Of a stretch of DNA of 64,000 bases, positions 55,615 to 64,000 are shown one piece after another. Under the pieces are notes generated by a model that did no database searches, was not told the DNA's origin, and saw nothing but the letters and a program-made list of their open reading frames with translations. Location of the stretch: assembly GCF_013201685.1 (NCBI RefSeq), contig NZ_CP053844.1, positions 186,001 to 250,000 of the forward strand. The letters are read 5' to 3'. Each line of letters opens with the position of its first letter. Position 1 is the stretch's first letter. The stretch is from Campylobacter geochelonis (GTDB lineage: Bacteria; Campylobacterota; Campylobacteria; Campylobacterales; Campylobacteraceae). A program made the translations under genes and the position numbers.

Positions 55615-56880
55615 ATGAATGTAGCTATTTTAGGGGTTGGAACGGTTGGAAGTTCTGTTGCAAATATATTAAAAAGAAACCAAGATATTATTTCGGCTCG
55701 CGCCGGTATGAAGATAAATCCAGTCGTGGGCGTGGTTAAGGATTTAAACAAAAAAAGAGATTGCGATATACCTTTAACAGACGATATAAATAGCGTTATA
55801 GCAAGAGATGATATAGATGTTTATATCGAGCTTATGGGTGGAGTTGAAGAGCCTTACCGCGTAGTTAGCCAAATTTTAAAGAAGAAAAAAGCAGTCGTTA
55901 CGGCCAACAAAGCTATGCTTGCTTACCATAGATATGACTTGCAAAATTTAGCCAGCGATACGCCATTTGGCTATGAAGCAAGCGTGGCTGGTGGAATTCC
56001 AATCATAAAATCGCTTCGCGAAGGACTAAGCGCAAACCATATAAAAAAAATTATTGGTATATTAAATGGCACGAGCAACTACATCTTAACAAATATGATG
56101 AAAAATAGTTCTAAATTTGAAGATGTCCTTAAAAAAGCTCAAGAACTAGGATACGCTGAAGCTGATCCGACCTTCGATATAGGCGGGTTTGATGCAGCAC
56201 ACAAACTGCTTATTTTAGGCAGCATTGCATATGGCGTTCGTGGAAAGCCTGAAGATATACTGATAAAAGGTATCAAAAACGTCTCATCAGAGGATATATT
56301 TTTCGCGCTTGATTTTGACTATGTTATAAAACTTTTAGCCATAGCTAAAAAAACAGATGGCAAAGTCGAGCTTAGAGTCCATCCAGCCCTAATCCCAAAA
56401 GATAATATCATCGCAAAAGTAAATGGTGTAATGAATGGCATAAGCGTTTATGGAGATGCAGTTGGCGAGAGTATGTATTATGGACCTGGAGCTGGTGGAG
56501 AAGCGACCGCAAGTTCGGTTATAGCAGACTTAATCGATATCGCAAGAGGTAACAAAAACCCAATGCTAGGCTATCAGCCAACTTCTAAGCTCGAAGAGTT
56601 AGAATTGCTCCCTATAAATGAGATAAAAACTAAATATTATCTAAGACTTAGAGTTGAAGATAGAGTTGGAGTTTTAGCTAAAATCACAAATTTAATGAGT
56701 GAAAACCACCTATCAATCGATAGTTTTTTACAAAAGCCACGCCAAAGTAGCGATGAGTATACGACGCTATTTTTTACAACTCATATTAGTTTAGAAAGCG
56801 ATGTTAAGCGAGTTATGGGGCTTTTGCAAAATGAGCCGTATGTGAAAGAGCGACCATTTATGATTAGGATTGAGGGCTAA
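55615..56880 (+). CDS. hom: Homoserine dehydrogenase
   Basis: 421 aa enzyme for threonine, methionine and isoleucine synthesis. NAD-binding GVGTVGSSVANIL at the N-terminus, catalytic region NGTSNYILTNMM (about residue 150) with AEADPTFDIGGFDAAHKL, and a C-terminal ACT domain (about residues 345-421, RVEDRVGVLAKITNLM) that likely mediates feedback control. Confidence 0.94.
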   Translation: MNVAILGVGTVGSSVANILKRNQDIISARAGMKINPVVGVVKDLNKKRDCDIPLTDDINSVIARDDIDVYIELMGGVEEPYRVVSQILKKKKAVVTANKAMLAYHRYDLQNLASDTPFGYEASVAGGIPIIKSLREGLSANHIKKIIGILNGTSNYILTNMMKNSSKFEDVLKKAQELGYAEADPTFDIGGFDAAHKLLILGSIAYGVRGKPEDILIKGIKNVSSEDIFFALDFDYVIKLLAIAKKTDGKVELRVHPALIPKDNIIAKVNGVMNGISVYGDAVGESMYYGPGAGGEATASSVIADLIDIARGNKNPMLGYQPTSKLEELELLPINEIKTKYYLRLRVEDRVGVLAKITNLMSENHLSIDSFLQKPRQSSDEYTTLFFTTHISLESDVKRVMGLLQNEPYVKERPFMIRIEG

Positions 56881-56881
56881 G

Positions 56882-57220
56882 TTGGGGCTAAAAGAGTATC
56901 TTTTTGGCTTTAAAAGTGAAGATAAGGCTTGTGAATATCTAAAGAAAAACGGCTTTGAGGTAATTAGGCGAAATTTCCACTCTAAATTTGGCGAGATCGA
57001 TATCATCGCTAAAAAAGATGAAATTTTGCATTTTATCGAGGTAAAAGCGACAAATGCGGAGTATGAAGCTGTTTACAGAGTTACTCCAAAAAAATTAGAA
57101 AAGATTTTAAAAACGGTAAATTTCTACCTTTTAAAAGAGGGTTTGGAAGCGGATTTTCAAGTAGATGTTATAACGATAGATAAAAAATCTACCAAATTTA
57201 TAGGAAACGTTACTGCTTGA
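56882..57220 (+). CDS. YraN/UPF0102 family protein (nuclease-like fold)
   Basis: 112 aa from a TTG preceded by GAGGG; an upstream TTG inside hom would add 4 residues. The endonuclease-like motif RRNFHSKFGEIDIIAKKDEILHFIEVK (about residues 22-48, abridged) contains the D-(E)xK core. Typical length and N-terminus GLKEYLFGFKSEDKA. Function unknown in this family, perhaps DNA processing. Confidence 0.85.
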   Translation: MGLKEYLFGFKSEDKACEYLKKNGFEVIRRNFHSKFGEIDIIAKKDEILHFIEVKATNAEYEAVYRVTPKKLEKILKTVNFYLLKEGLEADFQVDVITIDKKSTKFIGNVTA

Positions 57221-57254
57221 ATTTATATTGATATTTAATTAATAAAGAATAATG

Positions 57255-57260
57255 TATAAT
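57255..57260 (+). promoter_or_regulatory. Putative -10 (TATAAT) of trxA
   Basis: A perfect TATAAT 26 nt before the trxA start codon, which has AAGGAG as its ribosome site. Confidence 0.55.
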
Positions 57261-57285
57261 TTAAGAAAAATTTTAAGGAGAAAAT

Positions 57286-57600
57286 ATGGGAAAATATATT
57301 GAGCTTTCATCAGCAAATTTTGATGTTGCAAAAGAGGGTGTCGCACTTGTCGACTTTTGGGCGCCTTGGTGCGGACCGTGCAGAATGCTTGCACCAGTTA
57401 TAGATGAGTTGGCGGCTGATTTTGATGGAAAAGCTAAAATTTGCAAGGTAAACACAGATGAAGAGCAAGATTTAGCTGTTGAGTATGGCGTAAGATCTAT
57501 ACCTACTCTATTATTTTTTAAAGATGGTGAGTTAAAAGATCAGCTTGTTGGTGCGCAATCAAAGCAGATTATTAGCGAAAAAATCAAATCACTTTTATAA
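57286..57600 (+). CDS. trxA: Thioredoxin
   Basis: 104 aa with active site WAPWCGPCRML (about residue 30) and the cis-proline motif RSIPTLLFF (about residue 72). Reduced by TrxB encoded just downstream. Followed by a perfect palindromic terminator, so trxB has its own promoter or relies on read-through. Confidence 0.97.
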   Translation: MGKYIELSSANFDVAKEGVALVDFWAPWCGPCRMLAPVIDELAADFDGKAKICKVNTDEEQDLAVEYGVRSIPTLLFFKDGELKDQLVGAQSKQIISEKIKSLL

Positions 57601-57602
57601 AA

Positions 57603-57638
57603 TTTAGAGCCTAAATTTAGGCTCTAAACAAAATTTTA
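57603..57638 (+). terminator. Terminator of trxA
   Basis: A 26-bp perfect palindrome (TTTAGAGCCTAAATTTAGGC plus TCTAAA, 57603-57628) lies directly after the stop codon, followed by AAAATTTTATT. Confidence 0.65.
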
Positions 57639-57694
57639 TTATTAATTTAATTTTTTGTAAAATTTTCTTCATAATAAAATTATAGGAGATAAAT

Positions 57695-58633
57695 ATGTTA
57701 AATTTAGCTATTATCGGCGGTGGACCTGCTGGACTTGCGGCTGGACTTTATGCGACAAGAGGCGGACTAAAAGATGTTGTGATGTTTGAGCAAGGAATGC
57801 CAGGCGGACAAATCACATCAAGCTCAGAGATGGAAAACTACCCAGGCGTTGCAACCGTGCTTGATGGCATGAGTTTTATGGCGCCATGGCAAGAGCAATG
57901 TTTTAGATTTGGTTTAAAACACGAGATGGCATTTGTCCAAAGAGTAAGCCAAAACAGCGACAAGACTTTTACTATACATTTAGATGATGGCAAAACACAA
58001 ATCGCAAAAGCAGTCATCGTCTGTACCGGTTCGGAGCCAAAAAGAGCTGGATTTAAGGGAGAAGATGAGTTTTTTGGGCGTGGTGTTAGTACATGTGCAA
58101 CTTGCGATGGATTTTTTTATAAAAATAAAGAAGTAGCAGTTCTTGGCGGTGGCGATACAGCTATCGAAGAGGCGCAATACCTTGCAAACATCTGCTCAAA
58201 AGTTTATCTGATTCACAGACGCGAGGGCTTTCGTGCAGCTCCGATAACTCTTGAAAAAGCTAGAAAAAATGAAAAAATAGAGTTTTTGCTTAACGCTGTA
58301 GTCGATGAGGTTTATGGTGATAAATCAGGCGTAAATGGCGTGATAGTTAAATTTAAAGATGGAAGCACAAGAGACTTAAAAGTGCCTGGAATTTTTACTT
58401 TTGTAGGGCTAAATGTTAGAAATAGCGTTATAAAAGATGAGGCTGGTAAATTTATATGCGATGTAAATGAAGCTGGGCAAATAGTTGTAAATTTAAAAAT
58501 GCAAACAAGCGTGCCAGGACTTTTTGCTGCTGGCGATATAAGAATCGATGCTCCAAAACAAGTAGTATCAGCAGCTGCTGATGGTGCAGTTGCAGCACTT
58601 TCTGTAATAAGCTATATAGAAGCAAATCACTAA
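57695..58633 (+). CDS. trxB: Thioredoxin-disulfide reductase
   Basis: 312 aa flavoprotein that reduces TrxA with NADPH. FAD fold [16 protein letters not shown] at the N-terminus, redox motif [10 protein letters not shown] (about residue 135), NADPH fold [15 protein letters not shown] (about residue 150) and [21 protein letters not shown] at the C-terminus. Length normal. Followed by a strong terminator at 58645. Confidence 0.96.
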   Translation: MLNLAIIGGGPAGLAAGLYATRGGLKDVVMFEQGMPGGQITSSSEMENYPGVATVLDGMSFMAPWQEQCFRFGLKHEMAFVQRVSQNSDKTFTIHLDDGKTQIAKAVIVCTGSEPKRAGFKGEDEFFGRGVSTCATCDGFFYKNKEVAVLGGGDTAIEEAQYLANICSKVYLIHRREGFRAAPITLEKARKNEKIEFLLNAVVDEVYGDKSGVNGVIVKFKDGSTRDLKVPGIFTFVGLNVRNSVIKDEAGKFICDVNEAGQIVVNLKMQTSVPGLFAAGDIRIDAPKQVVSAAADGAVAALSVISYIEANH

Positions 58634-58644
58634 AATTAACAAAT

Positions 58645-58685
58645 AAGGCTAAGTTTAGTTAAATTTAGCCTTAAGTTTTTTTATT
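58645..58685 (+). terminator. Intrinsic terminator of trxB
   Basis: A 12-bp stem (AAGGCTAAGTTT / AAATTTAGCCTT, one G-T pair) with loop AGTT and then AAG followed by seven T. The best intrinsic terminator in the window. Confidence 0.85.
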
Positions 58686-59014
58686 TTACCATTTTTTAAA
58701 AATCTATTTTATCTTTTGTTTGATTAGTTATCTTTATTTTTACATCTTTTGAATTTTTTGTAAATTTAATAGTGTGCGATTTTAACCTTTTTTAAAAAGA
58801 GTTTTCTTGCCTTTTGTTTTAATGATTAAATTTGAGTTGTTATATCATCAAAAGGTTTAAAAATATAAACAAAATCAGGTAAATGTGTTTGCTAATTTTT
58901 AAGTAAAATTTAGTAGATTTTTTGATTGTGTTTTAAATTTATCAAACAAGCCAAGCGAATTTATTATATGATAAGTAAACAACTATATTAAAAGCAAAGA
59001 TTAACATAAAAGTG
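58686..59014. other. Intergenic stretch between convergent trxB and the binding-protein genes
   Basis: About 330 AT-rich bases without a recognisable gene or RNA, between two terminators. Confidence 0.45.
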
Positions 59015-59033
59015 GGTGCGATTTTCTCGCACC
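59015..59033 (-). terminator. Terminator of the solute-binding protein genes
   Basis: GGTGCGA, TTTTC loop, TCGCACC on the plus strand, immediately past the stop codon of the minus-strand gene, followed on that strand by CACTTTTAT. Confidence 0.7.
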
Positions 59034-59040
59034 ATAAATC

Positions 59041-59823
59041 TTAGTGTCCTACGACTATATATTTAAAAGCAAGTCTTTGAAGTGTGCCATCGGCTTTAAA
59101 TTTAGCTATAGCTTCACTCATCTTCTTTCTTAACTCTTCATTTTCGCCTTTTTTAAAGGCTATAGCTTCGCCATCATCATCAAAACTTTCGATTTTTTTA
59201 AGTTCTATATTTTTATACTTTTCCATGATGGAAATATCTTTTTGCTTATGACCAAGATATTTGTTATAAATAACTGCTGGCGTGTGGACTGATTCGATTA
59301 TAAGTGCATCGGCTTTTTTGGTTTTAAGAGCTTCAACGGCGCGAGCAAGATTGTTATGTGTGATTAAGATATTAGCATCTGGGATAGATTTTGCTATATT
59401 TACAGCGGTGCTACTATCTGTTACAACTGCGATTGTCTTGCCTGATAAGTTTGACATTTTTGTGATACTTTTATCATCAGTTCGTTTATAAGCTATCATC
59501 TTTGCATCAAAATACGGCTCTGTAAAGTCAAGCCAAGCTTTTCTGCTATCGGTGATAGTTATAAAAGCTATCGCAAAATCAACCTTACCGCTAACTATCG
59601 CTGCTGGTAGTTCAGAAAATTTCATGCTCTCTATTTTGTATTTAAAGCCAATCTCTTTAGATAAAGCCTCTAAAAGTTCTATCTCATAACCAGTAGGATT
59701 GCCTTTATCATCTGTATAATTTATAGGTGGATAGTAATCGATTCCTACGGTATAAACTTTTGCCCAAGCACTCGAAAGAAGAAAGACACTAAGTGCAAAT
59801 ATCTTAAAAATTTTATTCATCAT
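59041..59823 (-). CDS. Periplasmic solute-binding protein, family 3 (amino-acid type)
   Basis: 260 aa. The signal peptide KIFKIFALSVFLLSSAWA is followed by a bacterial extracellular SBP-3 domain (VGIDYYPPINYTDDKGNPTGYEIELLEALSKEIG, abridged; DFAIAFITITDSR near residue 88; a second-lobe region LSGKTIAVVTDSSTA). No cysteine for lipid attachment at the mature N-terminus, so it is free in the periplasm. No permease or ATPase gene is adjacent. Ligand is probably an amino acid. 48 bp after the next upstream paralogue. Confidence 0.88.
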   Translation of the reverse strand: MMNKIFKIFALSVFLLSSAWAKVYTVGIDYYPPINYTDDKGNPTGYEIELLEALSKEIGFKYKIESMKFSELPAAIVSGKVDFAIAFITITDSRKAWLDFTEPYFDAKMIAYKRTDDKSITKMSNLSGKTIAVVTDSSTAVNIAKSIPDANILITHNNLARAVEALKTKKADALIIESVHTPAVIYNKYLGHKQKDISIMEKYKNIELKKIESFDDDGEAIAFKKGENEELRKKMSEAIAKFKADGTLQRLAFKYIVVGH

Positions 59824-59871
59824 AACCTCCTTAAAAGTTAAATTTTGATCTATCTTAAAGCTAAATTCTTG

Positions 59872-60678
59872 TTATAAAAAGCTATATAAATCATCAAGCA
59901 AGAAATATTTTCTATCAACTGTACCCTTGTAAAATGGTTCAAAAGTTTCAGCATATGCTTTTTTGAAAAATCCATCTTTGCTTAGTCTGATTAGGTTTTG
60001 ATCAAGAAATTTTCTCAAACTATCGTTGCCTTTTTGAACGCCTATACCAAAGAAATATGTCGAACCGACACTTTTGATATTAACTTCAACTTCTTCATCG
60101 ATAAGTGGATAGATAAATACTATCAAGTTATCATCGGCGTAAGCATCGACTTTGCCTTCTTTTAGCATTCTGTAGCAGTCTTTTTCTGCCGCACAAGATA
60201 CCATGTTATATCCTTTGTTGCTAAAATACTCCTCAGGAACGCCACCTTTAACAGCTGCTATTTTTTTATCTCGTATATCGCTAAGGTTTGTAACTTTATC
60301 GCCTTTTTTTGTTAAAACAGCTAAATTCATAGAAAAATATGGTGTGCTAAAGTCTATAACCGCTCGTCTTTCCGGCGTCATAGTAAATCCCCATATAACC
60401 ATATCAACTTTGTTTTGCTCTAACGCGCCAATTCTTTGAGCAACAGACATGCCGACAAACTCAACCTTCCCAGAACTACCTTCAAATATAGAATTTGCTA
60501 GCTCTTTAGCAAACAATATCTCAAAACCTTCAAAGCTTCCATCTTCATTTTGTTTACTAAAAGGCGCCCAACCAGTTGCCACTCCGATTCTTACAACGCC
60601 TGCTTTTCTAATATCATCAAGCGTATTTGCAAATGAAAATGTTAGAAATAACGCACAAACTAGAAATATTTTATTCAT
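59872..60678 (-). CDS. Periplasmic solute-binding protein, family 3 (PEB1/CjaA-like)
   Basis: 268 aa. The signal peptide (NKIFLVCALFLTFSFA) precedes the motif DIRKAGVVRIGVATGWAPFS (about residues 21-40), found in PEB1- and CjaA-like amino-acid-binding proteins. VDMVIWGFTMTPERR near residue 92 and GRVDAY-like GKVDAYADDN near residue 174 fit SBP-3. An unusual extra C-terminal segment follows AYAETFEPFYKG. First gene of a two-gene operon. Confidence 0.87.
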   Translation of the reverse strand: MNKIFLVCALFLTFSFANTLDDIRKAGVVRIGVATGWAPFSKQNEDGSFEGFEILFAKELANSIFEGSSGKVEFVGMSVAQRIGALEQNKVDMVIWGFTMTPERRAVIDFSTPYFSMNLAVLTKKGDKVTNLSDIRDKKIAAVKGGVPEEYFSNKGYNMVSCAAEKDCYRMLKEGKVDAYADDNLIVFIYPLIDEEVEVNIKSVGSTYFFGIGVQKGNDSLRKFLDQNLIRLSKDGFFKKAYAETFEPFYKGTVDRKYFLLDDLYSFL

Positions 60679-61012
60679 ATTTCCCCTTCCTTTTTTAATA
60701 ATTTTTTACTATAAACTTATTTTACTATAAATTCGCAAATAAATTTATAAAAGTTTTATTTAAAATTAACTAAACTTATTTTTTATTGATTTTACTTTAA
60801 GATATAATTAAACTTTTCTGATTTCGATATTAATGTGGAGTTATAAAAATACAATCTAAATTTGTTGTTTTAAAACGAGATAAAATATTTTATCGCATTA
60901 TAAAATAGCTACTAGTTTTTAACTGCAAAATATAAAAGTTAAATTTAACCACCTTATTATCTAAATTTTGTTATACTCTTTACTAAAATTTCTGAAATTT
61001 CAAGGGGCAAAA
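60679..61012. other. Divergent promoter region of the SBP genes and dapB
   Basis: On the minus strand, two TATAGT boxes (about 60710-60730) precede the SBP gene and its GGAAGG site. On the plus strand are TATAAT (60803-60808) and TATACT near dapB. No gene is recognisable in between. Confidence 0.45.
60972..60977 (+). promoter_or_regulatory. Putative -10 (TATACT) of dapB-purF
   Basis: TATACT 36 nt before the dapB ATG. It lies inside a longer in-frame stretch upstream of the true start, which supports the shorter dapB. Confidence 0.45.
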
Positions 61013-61774
61013 ATGATAAATATCGGAATTCACGGCGGAAGCGGTAAAATGGGCAAGATGATATACGAGTGCTTAAAAATAAGCCAAGTAGCAAAAGCGA
61101 GTGTGATTTATACTATCGAACCGTTAGATTTCACGCCAGAATGCGTAGTCACAGACAGTCTTGATGAGTTGTTTAAAAACTGCGATGTGGTTGTTGATTT
61201 TACTATCGCCAATGGTGCGATAACGCTTCTTGAGTTTGCTAAGGCTCATCCAAAGCCAATCGTTATGGGAACGACTGGACTAGGAGAAATGGGCGAGAAA
61301 TTACTAAATGAGTGCGCAAAATCAATGCCTATACTATATGCTACAAACATGAGTCTTGGCGTTGCTGTTTTAAACTCACTTGCCGCGCTTGCTTCAAAGG
61401 CGCTTCGTGATTTTGATATTGAAATTTGCGAGATGCACCACAGACACAAAAAAGACGCACCAAGTGGCACAGCACTTACGTTAGCAACAAGCGTAGCAAA
61501 AGCGCGCGAACTTGATATAAACAAAGTTCGAGTAAGTGGACGAGATGGTATGATAGGAGCTAGAAGCAAAGATGAAATCGCCGTGATGTCTTTGCGAGGT
61601 GGCGATATCGTTGGTCGTCATACGGTCGGCTTTTATAACGATGGCGAGTTTATCGAGCTAAATCACACCGCAACAAGCAGAGCAACCTTTGCAAATGGCG
61701 CTATAAAAGCTGCTGTTTGGGTAGTAGGACAAAAACCTGCGCTTTATTCTATAAATGATTGTTTAGGGCTTTAA
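61013..61774 (+). CDS. dapB: 4-hydroxy-tetrahydrodipicolinate reductase
   Basis: 253 aa from the ATG behind CAAGGGG. An in-frame upstream TTG would add 15 unrelated residues and include the likely promoter. NAD(P)-binding [15 protein letters not shown] at the N-terminus, GTTGLGEMG near residue 82 and catalytic [14 protein letters not shown] (about residue 139). Lysine and diaminopimelate synthesis. purF begins 1 nt after its stop. Confidence 0.95.
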   Translation: MINIGIHGGSGKMGKMIYECLKISQVAKASVIYTIEPLDFTPECVVTDSLDELFKNCDVVVDFTIANGAITLLEFAKAHPKPIVMGTTGLGEMGEKLLNECAKSMPILYATNMSLGVAVLNSLAALASKALRDFDIEICEMHHRHKKDAPSGTALTLATSVAKARELDINKVRVSGRDGMIGARSKDEIAVMSLRGGDIVGRHTVGFYNDGEFIELNHTATSRATFANGAIKAAVWVVGQKPALYSINDCLGL

Positions 61775-61775
61775 A

Positions 61776-63116
61776 ATGTGCGCTGTAGTAGGAGTTATAA
61801 ATTCAAAAGAGGCATCAAAAACTGCGTATTACGGGCTGTTTTCGATGCAACATCGTGGACAAGAAGCAAGTGGAATTAGCGTTAGTAACAACCATCATAT
61901 CACAACTTTGAAAAAACAAGGTTTGGTTACTGATGTTTTTAGCAAAGAGGACATTATAAATTTAAAAGGCGATATGGCTATCGGACACAATCGTTACAGC
62001 ACCGCTGGAAATGACTCTGTTAGGGACGCTCAACCAGTTACTGCAAACTACGCTTTAGGCGAAATCGCAATCGTTCATAATGGAAATTTGGTTAATAAAA
62101 ACGAAGTTAGAGAGCGCCTTATCGATGAGGGTGCGATATTTCAGTCAAATATGGACACAGAAAACATCCTTCATCTTATCGCGCGCAGTAAAAAAGAGCA
62201 TTTGCAAGAACGAATCGTTGAGGCAGTTAGCCAGATAGTTGGAGCTTACTGCTTGCTTATAATGAGTCGTTCAAAAATCTTTGCTTTGCGTGATAGATAC
62301 GGTGTCAGACCACTTAGTATTGGTGTTTTACCAGATGGCGGATATATCATAGCTAGCGAAACATGTGCTTTTGACTTAGTTGGCGCTAGTTTTTTAAGAG
62401 ATGTAGCACCAGGCGAGATGATAATCTTTGAAGAGGGTTGTAAAGAGTTTAAAAGTGTGCAACTTTTTAAAGAGCAAGATCCGCGAATTTGCGCGTTTGA
62501 GTATATTTATTTCGCGCGTCCAGATAGCATAGTAGAAGGTAAAAATGTCTATACAACAAGGGTTGAACTTGGAAAAACGCTAGCGAAAAAGAGCAAAATC
62601 GAAGCTGATTTTGTCGTGCCAGTGCCTGATAGTGGCGTTCCAGCCGCACTTGGTTATGCAAGACAAAGCGGAATTCCTTTTGAGATGGCGATAGTTCGCA
62701 ACCACTATGTAGGGCGGACTTTTATAGAGCCAACGCAAGAGATGAGAGATTTAAAAGTAAAATTAAAGCTAAACCCTATGAGTAGCGTTTTAGATGGTAA
62801 AAAAATCGTTGTGATTGATGATAGTATCGTGCGTGGAACGACATCTAAAAAAATCGTAGCTTTGCTTAGACAAGCAGGAGCTAAAGAAATTCACATGCGA
62901 ATAGCAGCTCCAGAGATAAAATATCCCGATCTTTACGGAATAGATACACCAACCGTTGCAGAGCTAATCAGCGCAAACAAAAGCTGCGAAGAGGTGCGAG
63001 AATACATCGGAGCAGATAGCTTAGAGTTTTTAAGCGTAGATGAGCTAACGCATAGTCTTGGAGATGAGCGAAAATACTCGCTTGTAAGCTTTGATGGAAA
63101 TTACTTCATAGATTAA
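61776..63116 (+). CDS. purF: Amidophosphoribosyltransferase
   Basis: 446 aa, first committed step of purine synthesis. The N-terminal nucleophile Cys 2 is followed by AVVGVINS and GLFSMQHRGQEASGI (about residue 28), the NtN glutaminase. The C-terminal phosphoribosyltransferase part has VIDDSIVRGTTSKKI (about residue 345) for PRPP binding. No long propeptide, so Cys 2 is exposed after Met removal. Coupled to dapB. Confidence 0.95.
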   Translation: MCAVVGVINSKEASKTAYYGLFSMQHRGQEASGISVSNNHHITTLKKQGLVTDVFSKEDIINLKGDMAIGHNRYSTAGNDSVRDAQPVTANYALGEIAIVHNGNLVNKNEVRERLIDEGAIFQSNMDTENILHLIARSKKEHLQERIVEAVSQIVGAYCLLIMSRSKIFALRDRYGVRPLSIGVLPDGGYIIASETCAFDLVGASFLRDVAPGEMIIFEEGCKEFKSVQLFKEQDPRICAFEYIYFARPDSIVEGKNVYTTRVELGKTLAKKSKIEADFVVPVPDSGVPAALGYARQSGIPFEMAIVRNHYVGRTFIEPTQEMRDLKVKLKLNPMSSVLDGKKIVVIDDSIVRGTTSKKIVALLRQAGAKEIHMRIAAPEIKYPDLYGIDTPTVAELISANKSCEEVREYIGADSLEFLSVDELTHSLGDERKYSLVSFDGNYFID

Positions 63117-63125
63117 AGGCGCGAT

Positions 63126-63515
63126 ATGACTTTAGAAGCTGGGGATTACTACATAGGAGATTTGTCTTATGTGCTAGGATATGCGGATTTCAAGCGAGTT
63201 GAAGATGCTAAATTTGAGCAAATTTGCGAGCTTGAAAGTGGAAGTAAATTTGCTAAATTTGAAGTTAGCCTTTGTGATTTTAAAGATACGCAAGGCTTTG
63301 TTTACTCGGTTAATAGCCAGATATTTGGCGTTATAAGCGCTGATGTGCTTGATGAGGATTTGTTAGATGAGCGAATTCTTACGCACAGACATGGCAGAAT
63401 TTATAACAAAGCAAGTTCATATCCGATTGCTAAAATAGTGCGATTTAACGAGCCGTTTGTAGTAGAAAAAACAGAGCGTGGCATAAGCGTTGGCGAGTTA
63501 AAGCTAGAATGTTGA
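63126..63515 (+). CDS. Conserved-looking hypothetical protein
   Basis: 129 aa soluble protein without signal peptide or membrane helix. It starts TLEAGDYYIGDLSYVLGY and has a mostly beta-strand pattern, with a RILTHRHGRIYN stretch near residue 80. I do not recognise the family. It follows purF by 9 nt and ends at a bidirectional terminator, so it belongs to the dapB-purF transcript. Confidence 0.7.
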   Translation: MTLEAGDYYIGDLSYVLGYADFKRVEDAKFEQICELESGSKFAKFEVSLCDFKDTQGFVYSVNSQIFGVISADVLDEDLLDERILTHRHGRIYNKASSYPIAKIVRFNEPFVVEKTERGISVGELKLEC

Positions 63516-63542
63516 TTTTACAAGGCAAAAAGCCTTGTAAAA
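63516..63542. terminator. Bidirectional terminator
   Basis: TTTTACAAGGC, AAAAA loop, GCCTTGTAAAA: a perfect 11-bp stem flanked by T and A runs between the convergent genes ending at 63515 and 63544, so it can serve both strands. Confidence 0.85.
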
Positions 63543-63543
63543 C

Positions 63544-64000
63544 TCATTTTCCAAATAGCGTTTTTACCTCTTTTTCATCAACTTTTATTTCACTTATCTT
63601 TAACCACGAGATTATATAATAAACCCCGCTTGCAATCACTACAAGCCAAAGTAGGTTGGTTGTGCTTATAAGAGAGGCTATGGCAAGCATTTTTGCTATG
63701 TCAGAAAGCGTTGAAGTGATAGCGAAAATCACTGCGAAAATGATAAAAATTTTATTTTTTGTAAACTCAGATAATTCCCAGTTAAAACGTATATAATAAA
63801 CAAAAGCGCTAACTCCACACACAAGCGAAAAAATCGCAAGAAAAAGCCCAAGCAGTGGTGAAAGCTTTGTAGCTGGATGTGTTGCGATGATTAAAACAGC
63901 AGATAGCACAAGAAACATATAGTAGTTTTTGTTAAAACGATACATATCCTCATCTTGCGCGTGATAGCTTATGAATTTAGAAGCTTGATACGTTAGATAA
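63544..64000 (-). CDS. Partial membrane protein gene, 5' end beyond the window
   Basis: The frame is open from its stop at 63544 to the right edge (about 152 codons). An internal ATG at 63945 has no well-spaced ribosome site, and the codons before it (YQASKFISYHAQDED) look like real protein, so the start probably lies outside. About four membrane helices follow (VLSAVLIIATHP, GLFLAIFSLVCGVSAFVYYI, IIFAVIFAITSTL, LLWLVVIASGVYYII), with a short charged C-terminus. Function not recognised. Confidence 0.65.
   Translation of the reverse strand, partial: YLTYQASKFISYHAQDEDMYRFNKNYYMFLVLSAVLIIATHPATKLSPLLGLFLAIFSLVCGVSAFVYYIRFNWELSEFTKNKIFIIFAVIFAITSTLSDIAKMLAIASLISTTNLLWLVVIASGVYYIISWLKISEIKVDEKEVKTLFGK

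Noticed and set aside
60968-61012. Upstream extension of dapB
   Set aside because: The extra residues do not resemble DapB, and the stretch contains the probable promoter and ribosome site.

Overview
The window reads as chromosomal DNA of a Campylobacter (Campylobacterota), from a non-jejuni species of the C. fetus / C. hyointestinalis / C. lanienae type. The evidence is an AT-rich, densely packed genome with many overlapping start and stop codons, a housekeeping NIF-type NifS/NifU pair, a 14-gene nuo operon in which NuoE and NuoF are replaced by two unusual small proteins, an MqnP-type prenyltransferase, and short ExbB and ExbD proteins. The species is inferred, not proven.

Layout. 0.4-3.3 kb (minus strand): nifS-nifU and folE. 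3.4-10.1 kb (plus): tig-clpP-def-comM, then nnr-purN-alkD-like. 10.2-12.2 kb: an accessory scar. It is a roughly 655-codon reading frame broken by one frameshift, with a 127-bp perfect direct repeat near each end and a small out-of-frame ORF with its own Shine-Dalgarno site inside each repeat copy. 12.6-16.3 kb (minus): ttrB-ttrA, a periplasmic tetrathionate-reductase-like molybdoenzyme and its ferredoxin subunit, without the usual membrane anchor gene. 16.5-20.3 kb (minus): a TonB-dependent receptor followed by exbB-exbD-tonB, with a Fur-box-like palindrome upstream. 20.6-22.0 kb (plus): terC, then an outer-membrane beta-barrel gene whose promoter contains an 11-G tract, a likely phase-variation switch. 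22.6-23.1 kb: five tRNA genes on the minus strand (transcribed order Pro, His, Arg, Arg, Leu).

23.3-31.5 kb: an NDH-2-like flavoprotein, a nitrilase-family hydrolase, xthA, a Pit phosphate transporter, an AI-2E-type permease, an inositol-monophosphatase-family enzyme with an insertion, and a lipoprotein. 31.6-45.2 kb (plus): the complete nuoA-N operon from a tandem TATAAT promoter. 45.2-54.4 kb: miaA, mqnP, moaA, queE-queD, rsmE, rpmE, rsmI, rlmB, and two unrecognised envelope proteins. 54.4-58.6 kb: an aminotransferase, hom, yraN, trxA and trxB. 59.0-60.7 kb (minus): two tandem family-3 solute-binding proteins with no permease gene. 61.0-64.0 kb: dapB-purF, a hypothetical gene, and a membrane protein gene that runs off the right edge.

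Functionally the window combines core respiration (complex I fed by something other than NADH, a type-II NADH dehydrogenase-like flavoprotein, tetrathionate reduction, and molybdenum-cofactor synthesis through moaA), iron acquisition, and translation and RNA-modification genes. The parts most worth a second look are the 10.2-12.2 kb repeat-flanked element, the poly-G promoter, the Ttr system without an anchor, and the hairpins and Fur site around the iron locus. No CRISPR array, rRNA gene or complete insertion sequence was seen.
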